From IMG/VR virus record IMGVR_UViG_3300041411_000218, positions 1 to 31,584 of that record: a stretch of DNA of 31,584 nt; one strand, 5' to 3'. Both the position numbers and the translations under genes were made by a program. Within the stretch, counting starts at the first letter, position 1, and the number at the start of each line of letters is the position of its first letter. Below the pieces are notes generated by a model. It was not told where the DNA came from. It was given only the letters and a program-made list of their open reading frames with translations, and did not search any database. This DNA comes from a virus. This document shows, piece by piece, positions 21,889-30,574 of this stretch.

Positions 21889-23778
21889 ATGTCGAAACGA
21901 AACTCGCAGTTGCGCGGAATCGTCGTGGCAGCCGACACCCAAGAACAGGCTTTGGATCATTTCCGTGCCGTTGCATCTGGTAACTACCAAACGCTCGAAA
22001 GTAAAGACGGTCAATACGCCTTTGCAACTTCGGACACGGTAGGCATTCAAATCATGAATCCGCTGAACGGCGAAGAAATGGTTGTTGTACCAGAAGACGA
22101 AAAACACGATATGGTCGCAACCGCATCCGCTGGTTCGGATATGGATGTTTTCTACAAAGTTTGTGCAAGTGGTTGCGGTTCTCACGTCATTGCCGATCAA
22201 GAAGAAATTCTGATGCAATGCCCGTCCTGCGCTTCCGCACTACCCCCAATGGAAGACGCTGAATTGAAAAACACACCTGCACAACCAGTCAAAGAAATTC
22301 TGCTTGCCGTTGCAAGTTCGCGCAAAGAAGCCGCCGTGGCTTACAAAGCGCTCGCTTCTGGTGATTGCGAAACTTTCACCGCTGAATGCGACGGCGTAAA
22401 GGTTATTTCTAACCAGCCGCTGACCTACGACATTTACAAAGGCACTCCTGCCGTTGCTGTCGAAGGTTACGTACCGCAATTGGCCGTAGCTGCAAATGCT
22501 GAAGGCAAAATTCAGGCTCATTACCTGACCACCGCTGCCACCGAAGGCACCGATGAACAATTGCACCTGATTTGCTCTGACGAATCGCCAATTTTCTGCC
22601 CTGCTACTTCGTCCGGTTTGGTCGATCCAATCGAAGCAATGACCGAACAAGAACGTGCTGTTGCTGCCTCTGATTTCGAAGACGAAGAAGAGGAAGAAGA
22701 GGACGACGAAGAAGAATCCGAAGACGACGAAGAAGACGACGACGAGGAAGAGGAAGAAGACGACGAGGATGAAGACGAGGACGACGAAGACGAAGAAGAA
22801 GAGGAAGAAGACGACGAAGATTTGTCGTTGAGCCTCGCGTCTGAAAAGCCCGCGAAATCCAAAACCAAAAAAGGCGGCGTCCGTCGCAAATCCAAGGAGA
22901 AAAAAGAAGTGGCTACCGCATCTTCTACTCCAGCAGCGCCAGCCGTAGCACCAGTGGTTGAACCAACCGTTCAAACTCCTGCTGAAACTGTTCCGCTGAC
23001 TGCATCGCTCGTTGCAATTGCATCCGCTGCAAACGCAATGACTGACACCAGCGTTGAAGTTGCTTACGTTGGTTCCGTTCAAGGCGACAGCACTTGGTTG
23101 GCTTTCCACGACGGCGTGCCGTTTGCAAAAGCTACTGCATCGAATGCAGAAAACCCAACGCAATTTGCTGATGCTTCTTTTGGTCGCGCTTTCAAAGCAC
23201 TCGCATCTGAACAAGGTGTGCAGGCTGCAATGGAACAGATGAAGTTCGAAGAAATTCGTCCAGTCGTCAACGTTGATCAATTGGTTGCTGCACAAATCGA
23301 AACCCGCGTTCAAGAAGCTACCGCCGAAATTGCACAAGCTGCAACTCGCGATACCGAAGAACTCGCACAACGTTTCGAAGCTGCAATCGCAACCGCCGCA
23401 CAGGGCATCAATCGTGGTTTCTTCCCTGACCTGAAAAACCCTGTTCGTTTGGCTCTCGCTTCTACCCTCGAATCCCTCGGTTTTGAAGGTGGCGACGAAC
23501 TGCTGCAACGTGCGTTCGCTGATCACGCCGACGATCATCACAAGCAAATCCTCGCGAAAGCTTGTGAAATCATGAAGTTTGATCTGACCGTGCAAAATCA
23601 ATTGGCAACAGCCATCAACGACGTACAAGAAGTGAGCGTAGCAACTGCTGCGTCCATGAGCATTGGCCGTCCGGTTAGCCAGCCAGTTAAACCACACGTA
23701 AAACCGGAACAGGAAATTGCTACCGCAGCTTCTGTCCCTACTGACTTTGCCGCCAAACTGGCGACCCTGCGTTTCTAA
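21889..23778 (+). CDS. Acidic prohead scaffold/core-like protein with repeated A-x-A-S sites
   Basis: The protein has 629 residues. The N-terminal part holds two related segments of about 55 residues: one starting VVAADTQEQALDHFRAVASG and one starting LAVASSRKEAAVAYKALASG. Between them lies a Cys4 pattern (CxxxCG...CPSC, about 92-112) that may bind zinc. A run of about 50 nearly pure Asp/Glu residues (about 262-312) and a basic patch (KPAKSKTKKGGVRRKSKEKK) follow. The last 250 residues are helical, Ala/Glu/Gln-rich. Sites such as VATAS, AVAAS, EVATAS, SVATAAS and EIATAAS recur throughout and look like protease sites. Position after the prohead protease and before capsid genes supports a scaffold or core role. 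It could also give mature virion fragments after cleavage. Confidence 0.65.
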   Translation: MSKRNSQLRGIVVAADTQEQALDHFRAVASGNYQTLESKDGQYAFATSDTVGIQIMNPLNGEEMVVVPEDEKHDMVATASAGSDMDVFYKVCASGCGSHVIADQEEILMQCPSCASALPPMEDAELKNTPAQPVKEILLAVASSRKEAAVAYKALASGDCETFTAECDGVKVISNQPLTYDIYKGTPAVAVEGYVPQLAVAANAEGKIQAHYLTTAATEGTDEQLHLICSDESPIFCPATSSGLVDPIEAMTEQERAVAASDFEDEEEEEEDDEEESEDDEEDDDEEEEEDDEDEDEDDEDEEEEEEDDEDLSLSLASEKPAKSKTKKGGVRRKSKEKKEVATASSTPAAPAVAPVVEPTVQTPAETVPLTASLVAIASAANAMTDTSVEVAYVGSVQGDSTWLAFHDGVPFAKATASNAENPTQFADASFGRAFKALASEQGVQAAMEQMKFEEIRPVVNVDQLVAAQIETRVQEATAEIAQAATRDTEELAQRFEAAIATAAQGINRGFFPDLKNPVRLALASTLESLGFEGGDELLQRAFADHADDHHKQILAKACEIMKFDLTVQNQLATAINDVQEVSVATAASMSIGRPVSQPVKPHVKPEQEIATAASVPTDFAAKLATLRF

Positions 23779-23791
23779 TCGGAGAAATACC

Positions 23792-24529
23792 ATGCTCGTA
23801 CAAAAATACACTCGTTTTCACAACACCGAACACCGCGACGTTGAGCCGGGCGTTATCATCGAAGAAGAAGGTATCGCACTGGTTTACTCGCACGTCGGCA
23901 ACAAAACCTACGTAAAACCTTCGACTGGCGCAGCCGGTGAAGTGTTCGCAGGTTTCTCCCTGTCGCGTAACAGCCCACCACGTTATCTGCCACGCGTTAT
24001 CACTGACGTTGTTGTTCCAGAAAGCGGCGTTGTTGATCTGGCCCGTGTTCCACTGAATGGTCAAATCCTCGTGAAAATCGCGGGCGATGTACAAACCATT
24101 TCCGCCAACGCTCCGGCTGCTGGTTCGGTTCAACTGGTTGGTCAAAAACTGTTTTTCTTCACCGGCACTCCAGCCGATGGCGCTACCCCGGCAGTACCGG
24201 GCGATCAAGGCCACGAACTTTACGTTCAATTCGTTTACGAACCAAGCGTAATGGAAGCTCGCACCATTATCGGTGACGCTCCAATCGGCGGCCTGCCTTC
24301 GACCTATCAGGAACGCATCGGCGTTACTGCTCGCACCGAACAAGTAGGTACTACCTACTACGACGCTTCGAAAGATTGGTCTGGTGTTACTCACCCTCGT
24401 TTGGGCGTTGACGGCAAACTGACCACCGATGGCAGCGGCACCCTGCTTACTCAGTGCATCGTAATGGGTGGCCCTGTGGGTGACGCAGCTTCCTACGGCG
24501 CTCTGCCAGTCAAAGTAATCGCGGCTTAA
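23792..24529 (+). CDS. Putative head decoration protein, 245 aa
   Basis: The start is the ATG at 23792 after GGAG; the upstream in-frame extension lies inside the scaffold gene. The 245-residue product is beta-rich and Gly/Ala/Pro/Val-rich (YSHVGNKTYVKPSTGAAGEV; PESGVVDLARVPLNGQILVK; VQLVGQKLFFFTGTPADG), with no catalytic motif. In many phages a decoration or cement protein lies just before the major capsid gene, and this one has such a position and a high-expression codon style. The call rests on position and composition, not on a recognised family. Confidence 0.45.
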   Translation: MLVQKYTRFHNTEHRDVEPGVIIEEEGIALVYSHVGNKTYVKPSTGAAGEVFAGFSLSRNSPPRYLPRVITDVVVPESGVVDLARVPLNGQILVKIAGDVQTISANAPAAGSVQLVGQKLFFFTGTPADGATPAVPGDQGHELYVQFVYEPSVMEARTIIGDAPIGGLPSTYQERIGVTARTEQVGTTYYDASKDWSGVTHPRLGVDGKLTTDGSGTLLTQCIVMGGPVGDAASYGALPVKVIAA

Positions 24530-24572
24530 TTCGCGATACAAAAAATTCTTTTCTTTTTGGAGTAACACCAGC

Positions 24573-25655
24573 ATGACTACTGCATTCAAAAGCGCTCGTA
24601 TGGTACTGAAGAACGGCGCCCCACTCGAAGACCTGCGCTTCGGTAAGGGCCGCGAAATGGCTCTGTCGGCTTCGACCGGCGAGTTCAACGCCAGCGACAA
24701 GAAAGACCTTGCCCGCCAAATCGGCAACCTGATGGCCGCTTTCGCTTCCGGCGAAATCGTTCAACAAAAAGACGAAATCGCTGTTGCGAACCATCGCGAA
24801 ATTCTCGCTGACGCACTGGCTTCCGAAGCAAACTGGAAAGCGTTGGGCGCGAACATCGCTCAACAAATTTACGAACAAGCAGACCGTGACGGTTTCCTGC
24901 GTAAAATTTCCGTAGGTAACACTCTGCGTCAAGGTGAAGTGCAGCGCGTTCCAATGCCTCCGCACGATACCTTCGCTGTAATCGCCACCGCTAACGCTGG
25001 TGTTGGTTATCAGCACATTCGCCAGAAAGTTTTCCAGCCTGAAGAATTCGAAATCATCGCCAACGTGCGCGTTTCGCAACTCGACATGCAACAAGTGAAC
25101 GGCGATCTGCTGGAACACGCTTACAACGATGGTCTGCAAAGCATCATGGTTGCCGAAGACAAACTGTGGAAAAAAGCTGCCGATATGACAGTGGGTGTTG
25201 TTAACCCACTGGAATACATCGCCGGTGAACTGACCACCAAAAACCTCGGCAAACTGCGTCAAGCCGTAGCCCAATGGAACCTGCCAGCTTCGACCGCGAT
25301 TATCGCGAACGATTACTGGTCGGACATCATCGGTTCGAACGATTTCGCAACCTTCCTCGATCCAATCACCAAATACGATCTGGCCCTGAACGGCCAACTC
25401 GGTACGCTGGTTGGTCTGAACCTGATCACTGACGCATTCCGTCAGCCAAATCAGAAGGTTCTGAACAAAGGCGAAATCTACGTTGTTTCCGACGCACAAA
25501 ACCACGCTGCATATTCGACCCGTGGCGGCATCACCTCCACTCCAGTAGACGGCGCCTTCGAAGGCACCACTTCGAAAGGTTGGTTGCTGAGCGAAATGTT
25601 CTCGTTCATCCTGACCAACAACCGTTCGGTTGCTAAAGGTCAGCGTCTGATCTAA
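24573..25655 (+). CDS. Putative major capsid protein, HK97-fold type
   Basis: The protein has 360 residues. It lies after protease, scaffold and decoration genes, with a good ribosome site (GGAG) and the most regular codon use in the window. The N-terminal 34 residues are basic (KSARMVLKNGAPLED; RFGKGRE) and end at ALSAS-T, resembling the scaffold's A-x-A-S motif, so they may be removed on maturation. Later segments (RVSQLDMQQVNGDLLEHAYNDGL; AEDKLWKKAADM; DITKYDLALN-like DPITKYDLALNGQLG) fit the long helix and P-domain layout of HK97-like capsid proteins. The alternative is another abundant head protein, but no other gene here fits better. Confidence 0.7.
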   Translation: MTTAFKSARMVLKNGAPLEDLRFGKGREMALSASTGEFNASDKKDLARQIGNLMAAFASGEIVQQKDEIAVANHREILADALASEANWKALGANIAQQIYEQADRDGFLRKISVGNTLRQGEVQRVPMPPHDTFAVIATANAGVGYQHIRQKVFQPEEFEIIANVRVSQLDMQQVNGDLLEHAYNDGLQSIMVAEDKLWKKAADMTVGVVNPLEYIAGELTTKNLGKLRQAVAQWNLPASTAIIANDYWSDIIGSNDFATFLDPITKYDLALNGQLGTLVGLNLITDAFRQPNQKVLNKGEIYVVSDAQNHAAYSTRGGITSTPVDGAFEGTTSKGWLLSEMFSFILTNNRSVAKGQRLI

Positions 25656-25668
25656 CTTTACTCTCCGG

Positions 25669-25700
25669 CGTGGTAATTAGGAGCGCCCCTGATTACCACG
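25669..25700 (+). other. Long hairpin after the capsid gene, no T-tract
   Basis: CGTGGTAATTAGG (25669-25681) pairs with CCTGATTACCACG (25688-25700), 13 pairs with one T-G wobble, around AGCGCC. GTTAG follows, not T-rich. It may protect the 3' end of the capsid mRNA or be an RNase-processing site, giving extra capsid transcript relative to downstream genes. A bidirectional or protein-dependent terminator is also possible. Confidence 0.7.
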
Positions 25701-25724
25701 TTAGAAACACTTTGGAGAATAAAG

Positions 25725-26261
25725 ATGGATATTCAGGCTCTGCTTTACATGGCAGCGATGTGTTGCAAAAACGGTCGTAAAGATTTGGCATGTAGCATTC
25801 TTGAACAAGCGTGCGAAGATGCAAGTTTTAACGACGGTTTTAATCGAAGTGTGCAGCCTGTGTTTCCAGCTTCGCCAATCCTCACAGCACCCGCGTGTAA
25901 TGAAGCAACGGGCAATGAAGGTGGCTTAGATGGTTTGGATAGTTTCGTTGCTGATAAAGGCGAAATAATGCCAACCCCTCAAGGCGACATGCCCGCAAGT
26001 GAAAATACGTGGAACCCATCGCTTCACGGTGATGACGCTGTTGCACTTGGACAAGTAATTGCCGTCGCTTCTGCCGTTTACGCGCAGTCGAAATATTTGT
26101 ACGACGGTGAAGACATTATCGTTGACCCGCAGTACGCTGCAACTGCTTCTGATGTTTTGGAGCTTTACGACGATCATGCGCTTGTGCCTACGCTGGCAAC
26201 CGCAAGTGCAAACGAGAAACCCGCAACGCTGAAACCGGGCCGACTCACGATCAAGATTTAA
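25725..26261 (+). CDS. Head-associated protein with three A-x-A-S motifs, 178 aa
   Basis: A 178-residue protein with a small helical N-terminal domain containing several Cys (MAAMCCKNGRKDLACSILEQ). A Gly/Pro/Asn-rich, likely flexible middle follows. The C-terminal half carries three near-identical sites: IAVAS-A, AATAS-D and LATAS-A. The spacing of about 30 and 17 residues would release short peptides if these are protease sites. It follows the capsid gene and precedes a terminator, so it is probably a minor head or internal protein processed at maturation. No family recognised. Confidence 0.55.
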   Translation: MDIQALLYMAAMCCKNGRKDLACSILEQACEDASFNDGFNRSVQPVFPASPILTAPACNEATGNEGGLDGLDSFVADKGEIMPTPQGDMPASENTWNPSLHGDDAVALGQVIAVASAVYAQSKYLYDGEDIIVDPQYAATASDVLELYDDHALVPTLATASANEKPATLKPGRLTIKI

Positions 26262-26264
26262 ACC

Positions 26265-26299
26265 AAAAGGCCGACGCGATTATTCGTATCGGCCTTTTT
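26265..26299 (+). terminator. Intrinsic terminator closing the head unit
   Basis: AAAAGGCCGA (26265-26274) pairs with TCGGCCTTTT (26289-26298), ending in a T run (26295-26299). Strong stem, four bases after the upstream stop. Confidence 0.9.
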
Positions 26300-26317
26300 G
26301 TCTTTCTGGGGCAAAAA

Positions 26318-27052
26318 ATGTCAGAAGAACAGGAAAATCCCTCGATACTTTCAGCTCTGCGCCGGAAAGATTTGTTAGGCACAACTGAATTCAAACAAAC
26401 CCATTTATTTGCTTCTTTCGCTGGCATCCGCAAAGTATTTAAGCGATTTTTCAAGCTTAGCGAACTGCCATTCGTGCACTCAAACGACGTAAAAGTGCTT
26501 CAGCGAGGGAAGTTTGAACCGAGCTACCCGTATGCTTACGTGAGTATCACAAGCATGGGGATTTCGGAGAACAATGTGGACGTTGCACGTATTCGCCGTC
26601 ACGGTGGCGGGCACACAGTGCATCAAGCAAACTCCACGTTAACAAAGCACTACTTTTTCCCGATCACTTTGAAGGTTGAACTGCATTTCATCACTGACGA
26701 TTTCTTGAAAGCAATTCAGTTCATGTCTGAAGCGCTGATCCTCAGTCAAACGAAGGTGCTGACTTTCACATTGAGAACGGGAGACGTTGAAGGCTTTGTA
26801 ACTATCACACCGGAATCGAAGGATCTGCAACTGCCGCGTGCTGATAAAGAAAACGAAGTTGACCCTGAATCGTTCGATATTGTTTGTAACTTCAGTATTG
26901 ATACGTGGACTGGTGTTAGTCGTGAAACAGCGAAAGTGAATAACAATGGCGAAGTGGAATTGAACGTTAGCATCGCTACTGACGCGGACACACTTCAAAT
27001 AATCGACACGGAAACTTCTCATATCAAAACGGCAGACGTTCATGAAAAATAA
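26318..27052 (+). CDS. Putative tail completion / sheath-stabiliser protein (T4 gp15-like pattern)
   Basis: The protein has 244 residues. A pattern like T4 gp15 can be traced by eye: YPYAYVSITSMGIS with a following DVARIRRHGGG, then PITLKVELHFITDDFLKAIQFMSEAL (compare a beta strand plus long helix ending in a dimer/hexamer face), then DIVCNFSIDTWTGVSRE near the C-terminus. It opens the tail unit just after a terminator and precedes the second sheath gene, as tail-completion or tail-terminator proteins often do. The call is inference from position and weak pattern likeness. It overlaps the next gene by 11 bp. Confidence 0.4.
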   Translation: MSEEQENPSILSALRRKDLLGTTEFKQTHLFASFAGIRKVFKRFFKLSELPFVHSNDVKVLQRGKFEPSYPYAYVSITSMGISENNVDVARIRRHGGGHTVHQANSTLTKHYFFPITLKVELHFITDDFLKAIQFMSEALILSQTKVLTFTLRTGDVEGFVTITPESKDLQLPRADKENEVDPESFDIVCNFSIDTWTGVSRETAKVNNNGEVELNVSIATDADTLQIIDTETSHIKTADVHEK

Positions 27053-28388
27053 ACCCGTTTATAAGCCGCTGGCTAAAACAGTCGTCACTGAAATCAAGCA
27101 TGCAATTGTTGATACCGTGCGCCGTGTGGGCCAATCGCATCACACCGTAGCAACGAAAATCAGCCGCGATATTCTGTCGCAAACTGAAGTGATTGTAGGC
27201 CCTGATAAAACCTACACGTTGAAAGACGTTCACAATATCGTTTCTATTTTTGCACCGCATCCAATCGTTGCAGAATTCGTAGGCTTCGGCACAATTCCCG
27301 AAGAGGAAAGCACAACCGAACAAATCTTTTTCGACGCTGTACTGACTGTAGGCCGCGCAGATGCAGGCCGCTTTGTGCAAGTCTTTGTCGAAGATTTGGA
27401 TATGTTCACAGAGGCACCGCTTGAATGCGAAGTCGTGAACATGCGCACAGGCGAAACGGAATACTTTGAGATTCGCAAAGAAAGCGAAGGCATTTACGCA
27501 GGGTTTTTCCAGACGCAAAACAATGATGCAACCGGCACCAACTTCGACGGCGTTCTGTACGTGCGCGAATCGGATACGCTGCGCATCACATACAACGAAG
27601 CATTTGCAGCGAATGGCAAAAGTCGCGAAGTGATTCAAGAAGTTGTTGTCACATTGGATTTCAAACCGACTGTTCTGGAATGTCCCGAAACAATTCCATT
27701 CAATGCCCTGTTGGCGATTCGTGTTTTGAATCCTGTTGGTTCCCGTGTGAAAGTGCAGAACATGCGCACGCTCTATTCCATTGAGCAACATATCGGAACT
27801 TATCAACCAATTCTGATGGCCTACGAAGACGGGCCGCTGGTAATGGATGTGCAGGACAACGACACACTGATGATTACCACGCTGGGCAAAGACAGCTTTG
27901 GTCAAGATCAAATCATTAGTCGAAATATTCACATTGCAAACGCGCCGGTTGTTGCAACGATTGATGTTGCTTCTGTTGCCGACGTAAAGCAACGGTTTCT
28001 GATCAAAGTGCAGGACGACAATCTGCCTGCGACAGCACGTGTAAAAATCACGAACGGTAATACTTCGAACGTTTCCGAAATGGGCATGATTGAAGCGTAT
28101 CCGAATAGCGGTCAATTCTCTTTGGAATTGGATTCGCTTACGTACTTCGGTTTGCCGGGTCAATTGCTCGTTATGTCGTACGAAACTGCACAAGGTTTGA
28201 CCGTGCAAAAGAACGTTTCGTTGATCATGTCGCAAACCGAAGAATGCAAAGAAGTCGTGCCTAGCGCGCCTGTTTCTAATCCCGTTGTGTTCAACATTAA
28301 CGGATTGTTCACGCTGAATGGTTCCTTTGCAGGGACAATTAAATTGAGTGCGCCGGATTTGGTTCGTTGCACAATCATAAAAGCGTAA
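27042..28388 (+). CDS. Beta-rich protein with Ig-like repeats, 448 aa
   Basis: The protein has 448 residues. After a helical N-terminus (about 1-80) comes a repeating beta pattern about 100 residues long. One cycle reads FVQVFVEDLDMF, then ECEVVNMRTGETEYFEIRKE, then GIYAGFFQT, then GVLYVRESDTLRITY. Similar cycles start at LLAIRVLNPVGSRVKV and FLIKVQDDNLPATARVKI. These resemble Ig-like or fibronectin-like repeats seen in virion proteins, but they differ from the BIg2 repeats of 9669 and 12060. Its place directly before the sheath suggests a tail or neck protein, perhaps a collar or whisker. Function not known. Confidence 0.55.
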   Translation: MKNKPVYKPLAKTVVTEIKHAIVDTVRRVGQSHHTVATKISRDILSQTEVIVGPDKTYTLKDVHNIVSIFAPHPIVAEFVGFGTIPEEESTTEQIFFDAVLTVGRADAGRFVQVFVEDLDMFTEAPLECEVVNMRTGETEYFEIRKESEGIYAGFFQTQNNDATGTNFDGVLYVRESDTLRITYNEAFAANGKSREVIQEVVVTLDFKPTVLECPETIPFNALLAIRVLNPVGSRVKVQNMRTLYSIEQHIGTYQPILMAYEDGPLVMDVQDNDTLMITTLGKDSFGQDQIISRNIHIANAPVVATIDVASVADVKQRFLIKVQDDNLPATARVKITNGNTSNVSEMGMIEAYPNSGQFSLELDSLTYFGLPGQLLVMSYETAQGLTVQKNVSLIMSQTEECKEVVPSAPVSNPVVFNINGLFTLNGSFAGTIKLSAPDLVRCTIIKA

Positions 28389-28430
28389 TTTATAAGTAAT
28401 CCCACAAAGGGAGATATACGGAGAGCTGCT

Positions 28431-30035
28431 ATGCCCCTTTACAACGGCAGTAATACTGCTCCGGGTATGTACGGCGGAGAGGAAGACAATTCTTTTTCTC
28501 CAACGCAACGTTACCCAAGCACGGGCGCAATGGTAGGCGAAGCAAATCGCGGTCAAGTCGGCATTCCTGTTCGCTTAACAAGCAAAGAAGAATGGCGCAG
28601 CCTTTTTGGCCGTCGTGACGCTACCCTTACCTATGCCCACTTCTGTGCAGAACGTTTCCTCGAAATTGCACAAACAATGTGGTTCATTCGTGTTGATACC
28701 GAGGCGAATTACGGTTCGTGCAGTATCCGCACCGTGAACGGTTTCGCTACCGGGAAAGCTGCTACAAATGGCTACCTCGATCCAGTCACCGAACACAACC
28801 AATTGCCAGACGAAATTCTGCTGATCTACGGGGCTAACCCCGGTTCGTGGAACAACAATCTGCGCGTTCTGCTTTACCCGGACACGAACGATATCGAAAA
28901 CGAATTGTTCATTTTGCAAGTGTTCGAAACCAACATGAATGCCCCGGTTGAAACACACCGTGTTGTTCTGCGCGACAAAGTAAACGGCGTCAACAAGCAA
29001 TTGAACGTCGAATACGTTTTGGAAAATGAAAGCACGCGCATCCGTGCGAAAATCAACGTAGACAATCCACAATGGATTGCGAACGAAGGTAAGCTGCGTT
29101 TGGTTAACGCCATCGTAACGCAAGACCTGAGCTACGGTGATAACGGTCGCAAAGCAAACAACGGCGACATCATGAACGCGTGGGAAGAGTTTTCCAACGA
29201 AGACGATTTCGAAATCCGCATTCTGATCAACGCAGGTTACACCGACACGGGCGTTCAAAACCGCATGCTGCAATTGTGCGAAGAACGTCGCGACTGTTTC
29301 GCAATTCTCGACATTCCATCGGATATGCAAACCGTTGCACGTGCTGTCGATTACCGCCGTAACATCCTGAACGCCAACACCAGTTTCGGTGCGATTTATT
29401 GCTCTGACATTCTGGAAGTGACGGACGAAGGCCAAGAAATTTACGTTCCATGCTCCGGTGCAATCGCTGCTGTGTTCGCACAGTCCGACGCCGCTGAAGC
29501 TGAATGGTGGGCGCCTGCTGGTGTGACCCGTGGTGTGATCAAAAACATCAACGGTATTCGCCACAAGTATTCGCAGAACGAGCGTAACATTCTCGACCAG
29601 AACCAAATCAACTTCATTCACAAATTCAGCGGCTACGGCTTCTGCGTTTGGGGTGCACAAACTCTGCAAGCGCAAAAGTCCGCACTGCAAGATATTCCGG
29701 TACGTCGCCTGTTCAACACGATTGAAACGACTGCGAAATATGACGGGCTTGTGATTCTGTTCGATCCGAACGATGAATTCTTGTGGGGCCAGTTGAAAGG
29801 TTTGATCGAAGCGATTCTGCGTCCGATCATGAACGCCCGTGGCCTGTATTTCTACGCTGTGAAATGTGACAAAGACACTAACCCGCCTGCACAAGTTGCT
29901 AACGGTGATATTGCTGCTGTCTACATCATTCAGCCGATGCGGTACGCGAAACGAATTCTGTTCACGACTACCGTAGCGGCCACCGGGCAACTGAGTACCG
30001 CTGTCGATTACGTGACTGCTGATACGAACATTTAA
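28431..30035 (+). CDS. Tail sheath protein (second of two)
   Basis: The protein has 534 residues. It is homologous over its length to the sheath at 7371-9011: NPGSWNNNLRVLLYP (compare SPGEWSDELSIRVRP), DIPSDMQTVARAVDYRRNIL, WWAPAGVTRGVIK, NERNILDQNQINFIHKFSG and LFDPNDEFLWGQLKGL all match. The N-terminus (NTAPGMYGGEEDNSFSP) has the sheath entry pattern. It lies immediately before the tail-tube gene, the usual order, so this copy is the more likely main sheath. It is preceded by GGGAGATATACGGAG, which offers two Shine-Dalgarno-like sites. Confidence 0.9.
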   Translation: MPLYNGSNTAPGMYGGEEDNSFSPTQRYPSTGAMVGEANRGQVGIPVRLTSKEEWRSLFGRRDATLTYAHFCAERFLEIAQTMWFIRVDTEANYGSCSIRTVNGFATGKAATNGYLDPVTEHNQLPDEILLIYGANPGSWNNNLRVLLYPDTNDIENELFILQVFETNMNAPVETHRVVLRDKVNGVNKQLNVEYVLENESTRIRAKINVDNPQWIANEGKLRLVNAIVTQDLSYGDNGRKANNGDIMNAWEEFSNEDDFEIRILINAGYTDTGVQNRMLQLCEERRDCFAILDIPSDMQTVARAVDYRRNILNANTSFGAIYCSDILEVTDEGQEIYVPCSGAIAAVFAQSDAAEAEWWAPAGVTRGVIKNINGIRHKYSQNERNILDQNQINFIHKFSGYGFCVWGAQTLQAQKSALQDIPVRRLFNTIETTAKYDGLVILFDPNDEFLWGQLKGLIEAILRPIMNARGLYFYAVKCDKDTNPPAQVANGDIAAVYIIQPMRYAKRILFTTTVAATGQLSTAVDYVTADTNI

Positions 30036-30048
30036 GGGAAGCATTGAC

Positions 30049-30558
30049 ATGCCAAAGGTAACGCTTAACGAAACGTATAGCTTGCCCGATCCGATGTTGA
30101 ACGATAACTACGATATCGTTTTTACTGACATTCCGGGCGGCGGGAACGGTCGTCAACTTCGCATTCAAACCTTGAGTGCTGCACTTCCGGGTGCCACTCT
30201 GCAAACGGTTGAAGTCGAATTGTTCGGCCACAAACTGATTTACGCAGCGCGTAAAACTTTCAGCCACCAAATGACTGTCGCCCTGCACGAAGTGTGGGAC
30301 GGTCGTACGTACGTGGCAATCAAAGGTTGGATGGCCCTCGGTCGCGCAACCCAAACCCAAACCGGTGGTTTCTCGGCTGAATACATGCGTACTGCTGTAC
30401 TCACCATTTACAACCAAAAAGGCGATCCAGCAATGGCGTGGAATATCCATCGGATGTTCCCGACTGAGCTGCCAGAATATGCGTTTGAAGGTAGCGGTGG
30501 TCAAGCCCTTCGTTGCGATGCGCAATTCGCTTACGGCTACGTTGAACGTAACAGTTAA
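30049..30558 (+). CDS. Tail tube protein (T4 gp19-like)
   Basis: The protein has 169 residues, the common length for contractile-phage tube proteins. It has beta-barrel character: NYDIVFTDIPGGG, LQTVEVELFGHKLIYAAR, FSHQMTVALHEVWDG, then a helix-linked strand TAVLTIYNQKGDP and a late strand RCDAQFAYGYVE. It starts 13 bases after the sheath stop. Tube proteins polymerise inside the sheath to form the DNA channel. A terminator follows, which would let the abundant sheath and tube be made apart from baseplate genes. Confidence 0.8.
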   Translation: MPKVTLNETYSLPDPMLNDNYDIVFTDIPGGGNGRQLRIQTLSAALPGATLQTVEVELFGHKLIYAARKTFSHQMTVALHEVWDGRTYVAIKGWMALGRATQTQTGGFSAEYMRTAVLTIYNQKGDPAMAWNIHRMFPTELPEYAFEGSGGQALRCDAQFAYGYVERNS

Positions 30559-30574
30559 TCGCAGCCAATGAACG

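Noticed and set aside
22240-23811. Minus-strand ORFs with Phe/Val or poly-Ser runs
   Set aside because: The runs are the complement of the GAA/GAC acidic tract of the scaffold gene.
27024-30050. Long minus-strand ORFs opposite the tail genes
   Set aside because: They shadow genes with clear sheath and structural features and have no start signals.
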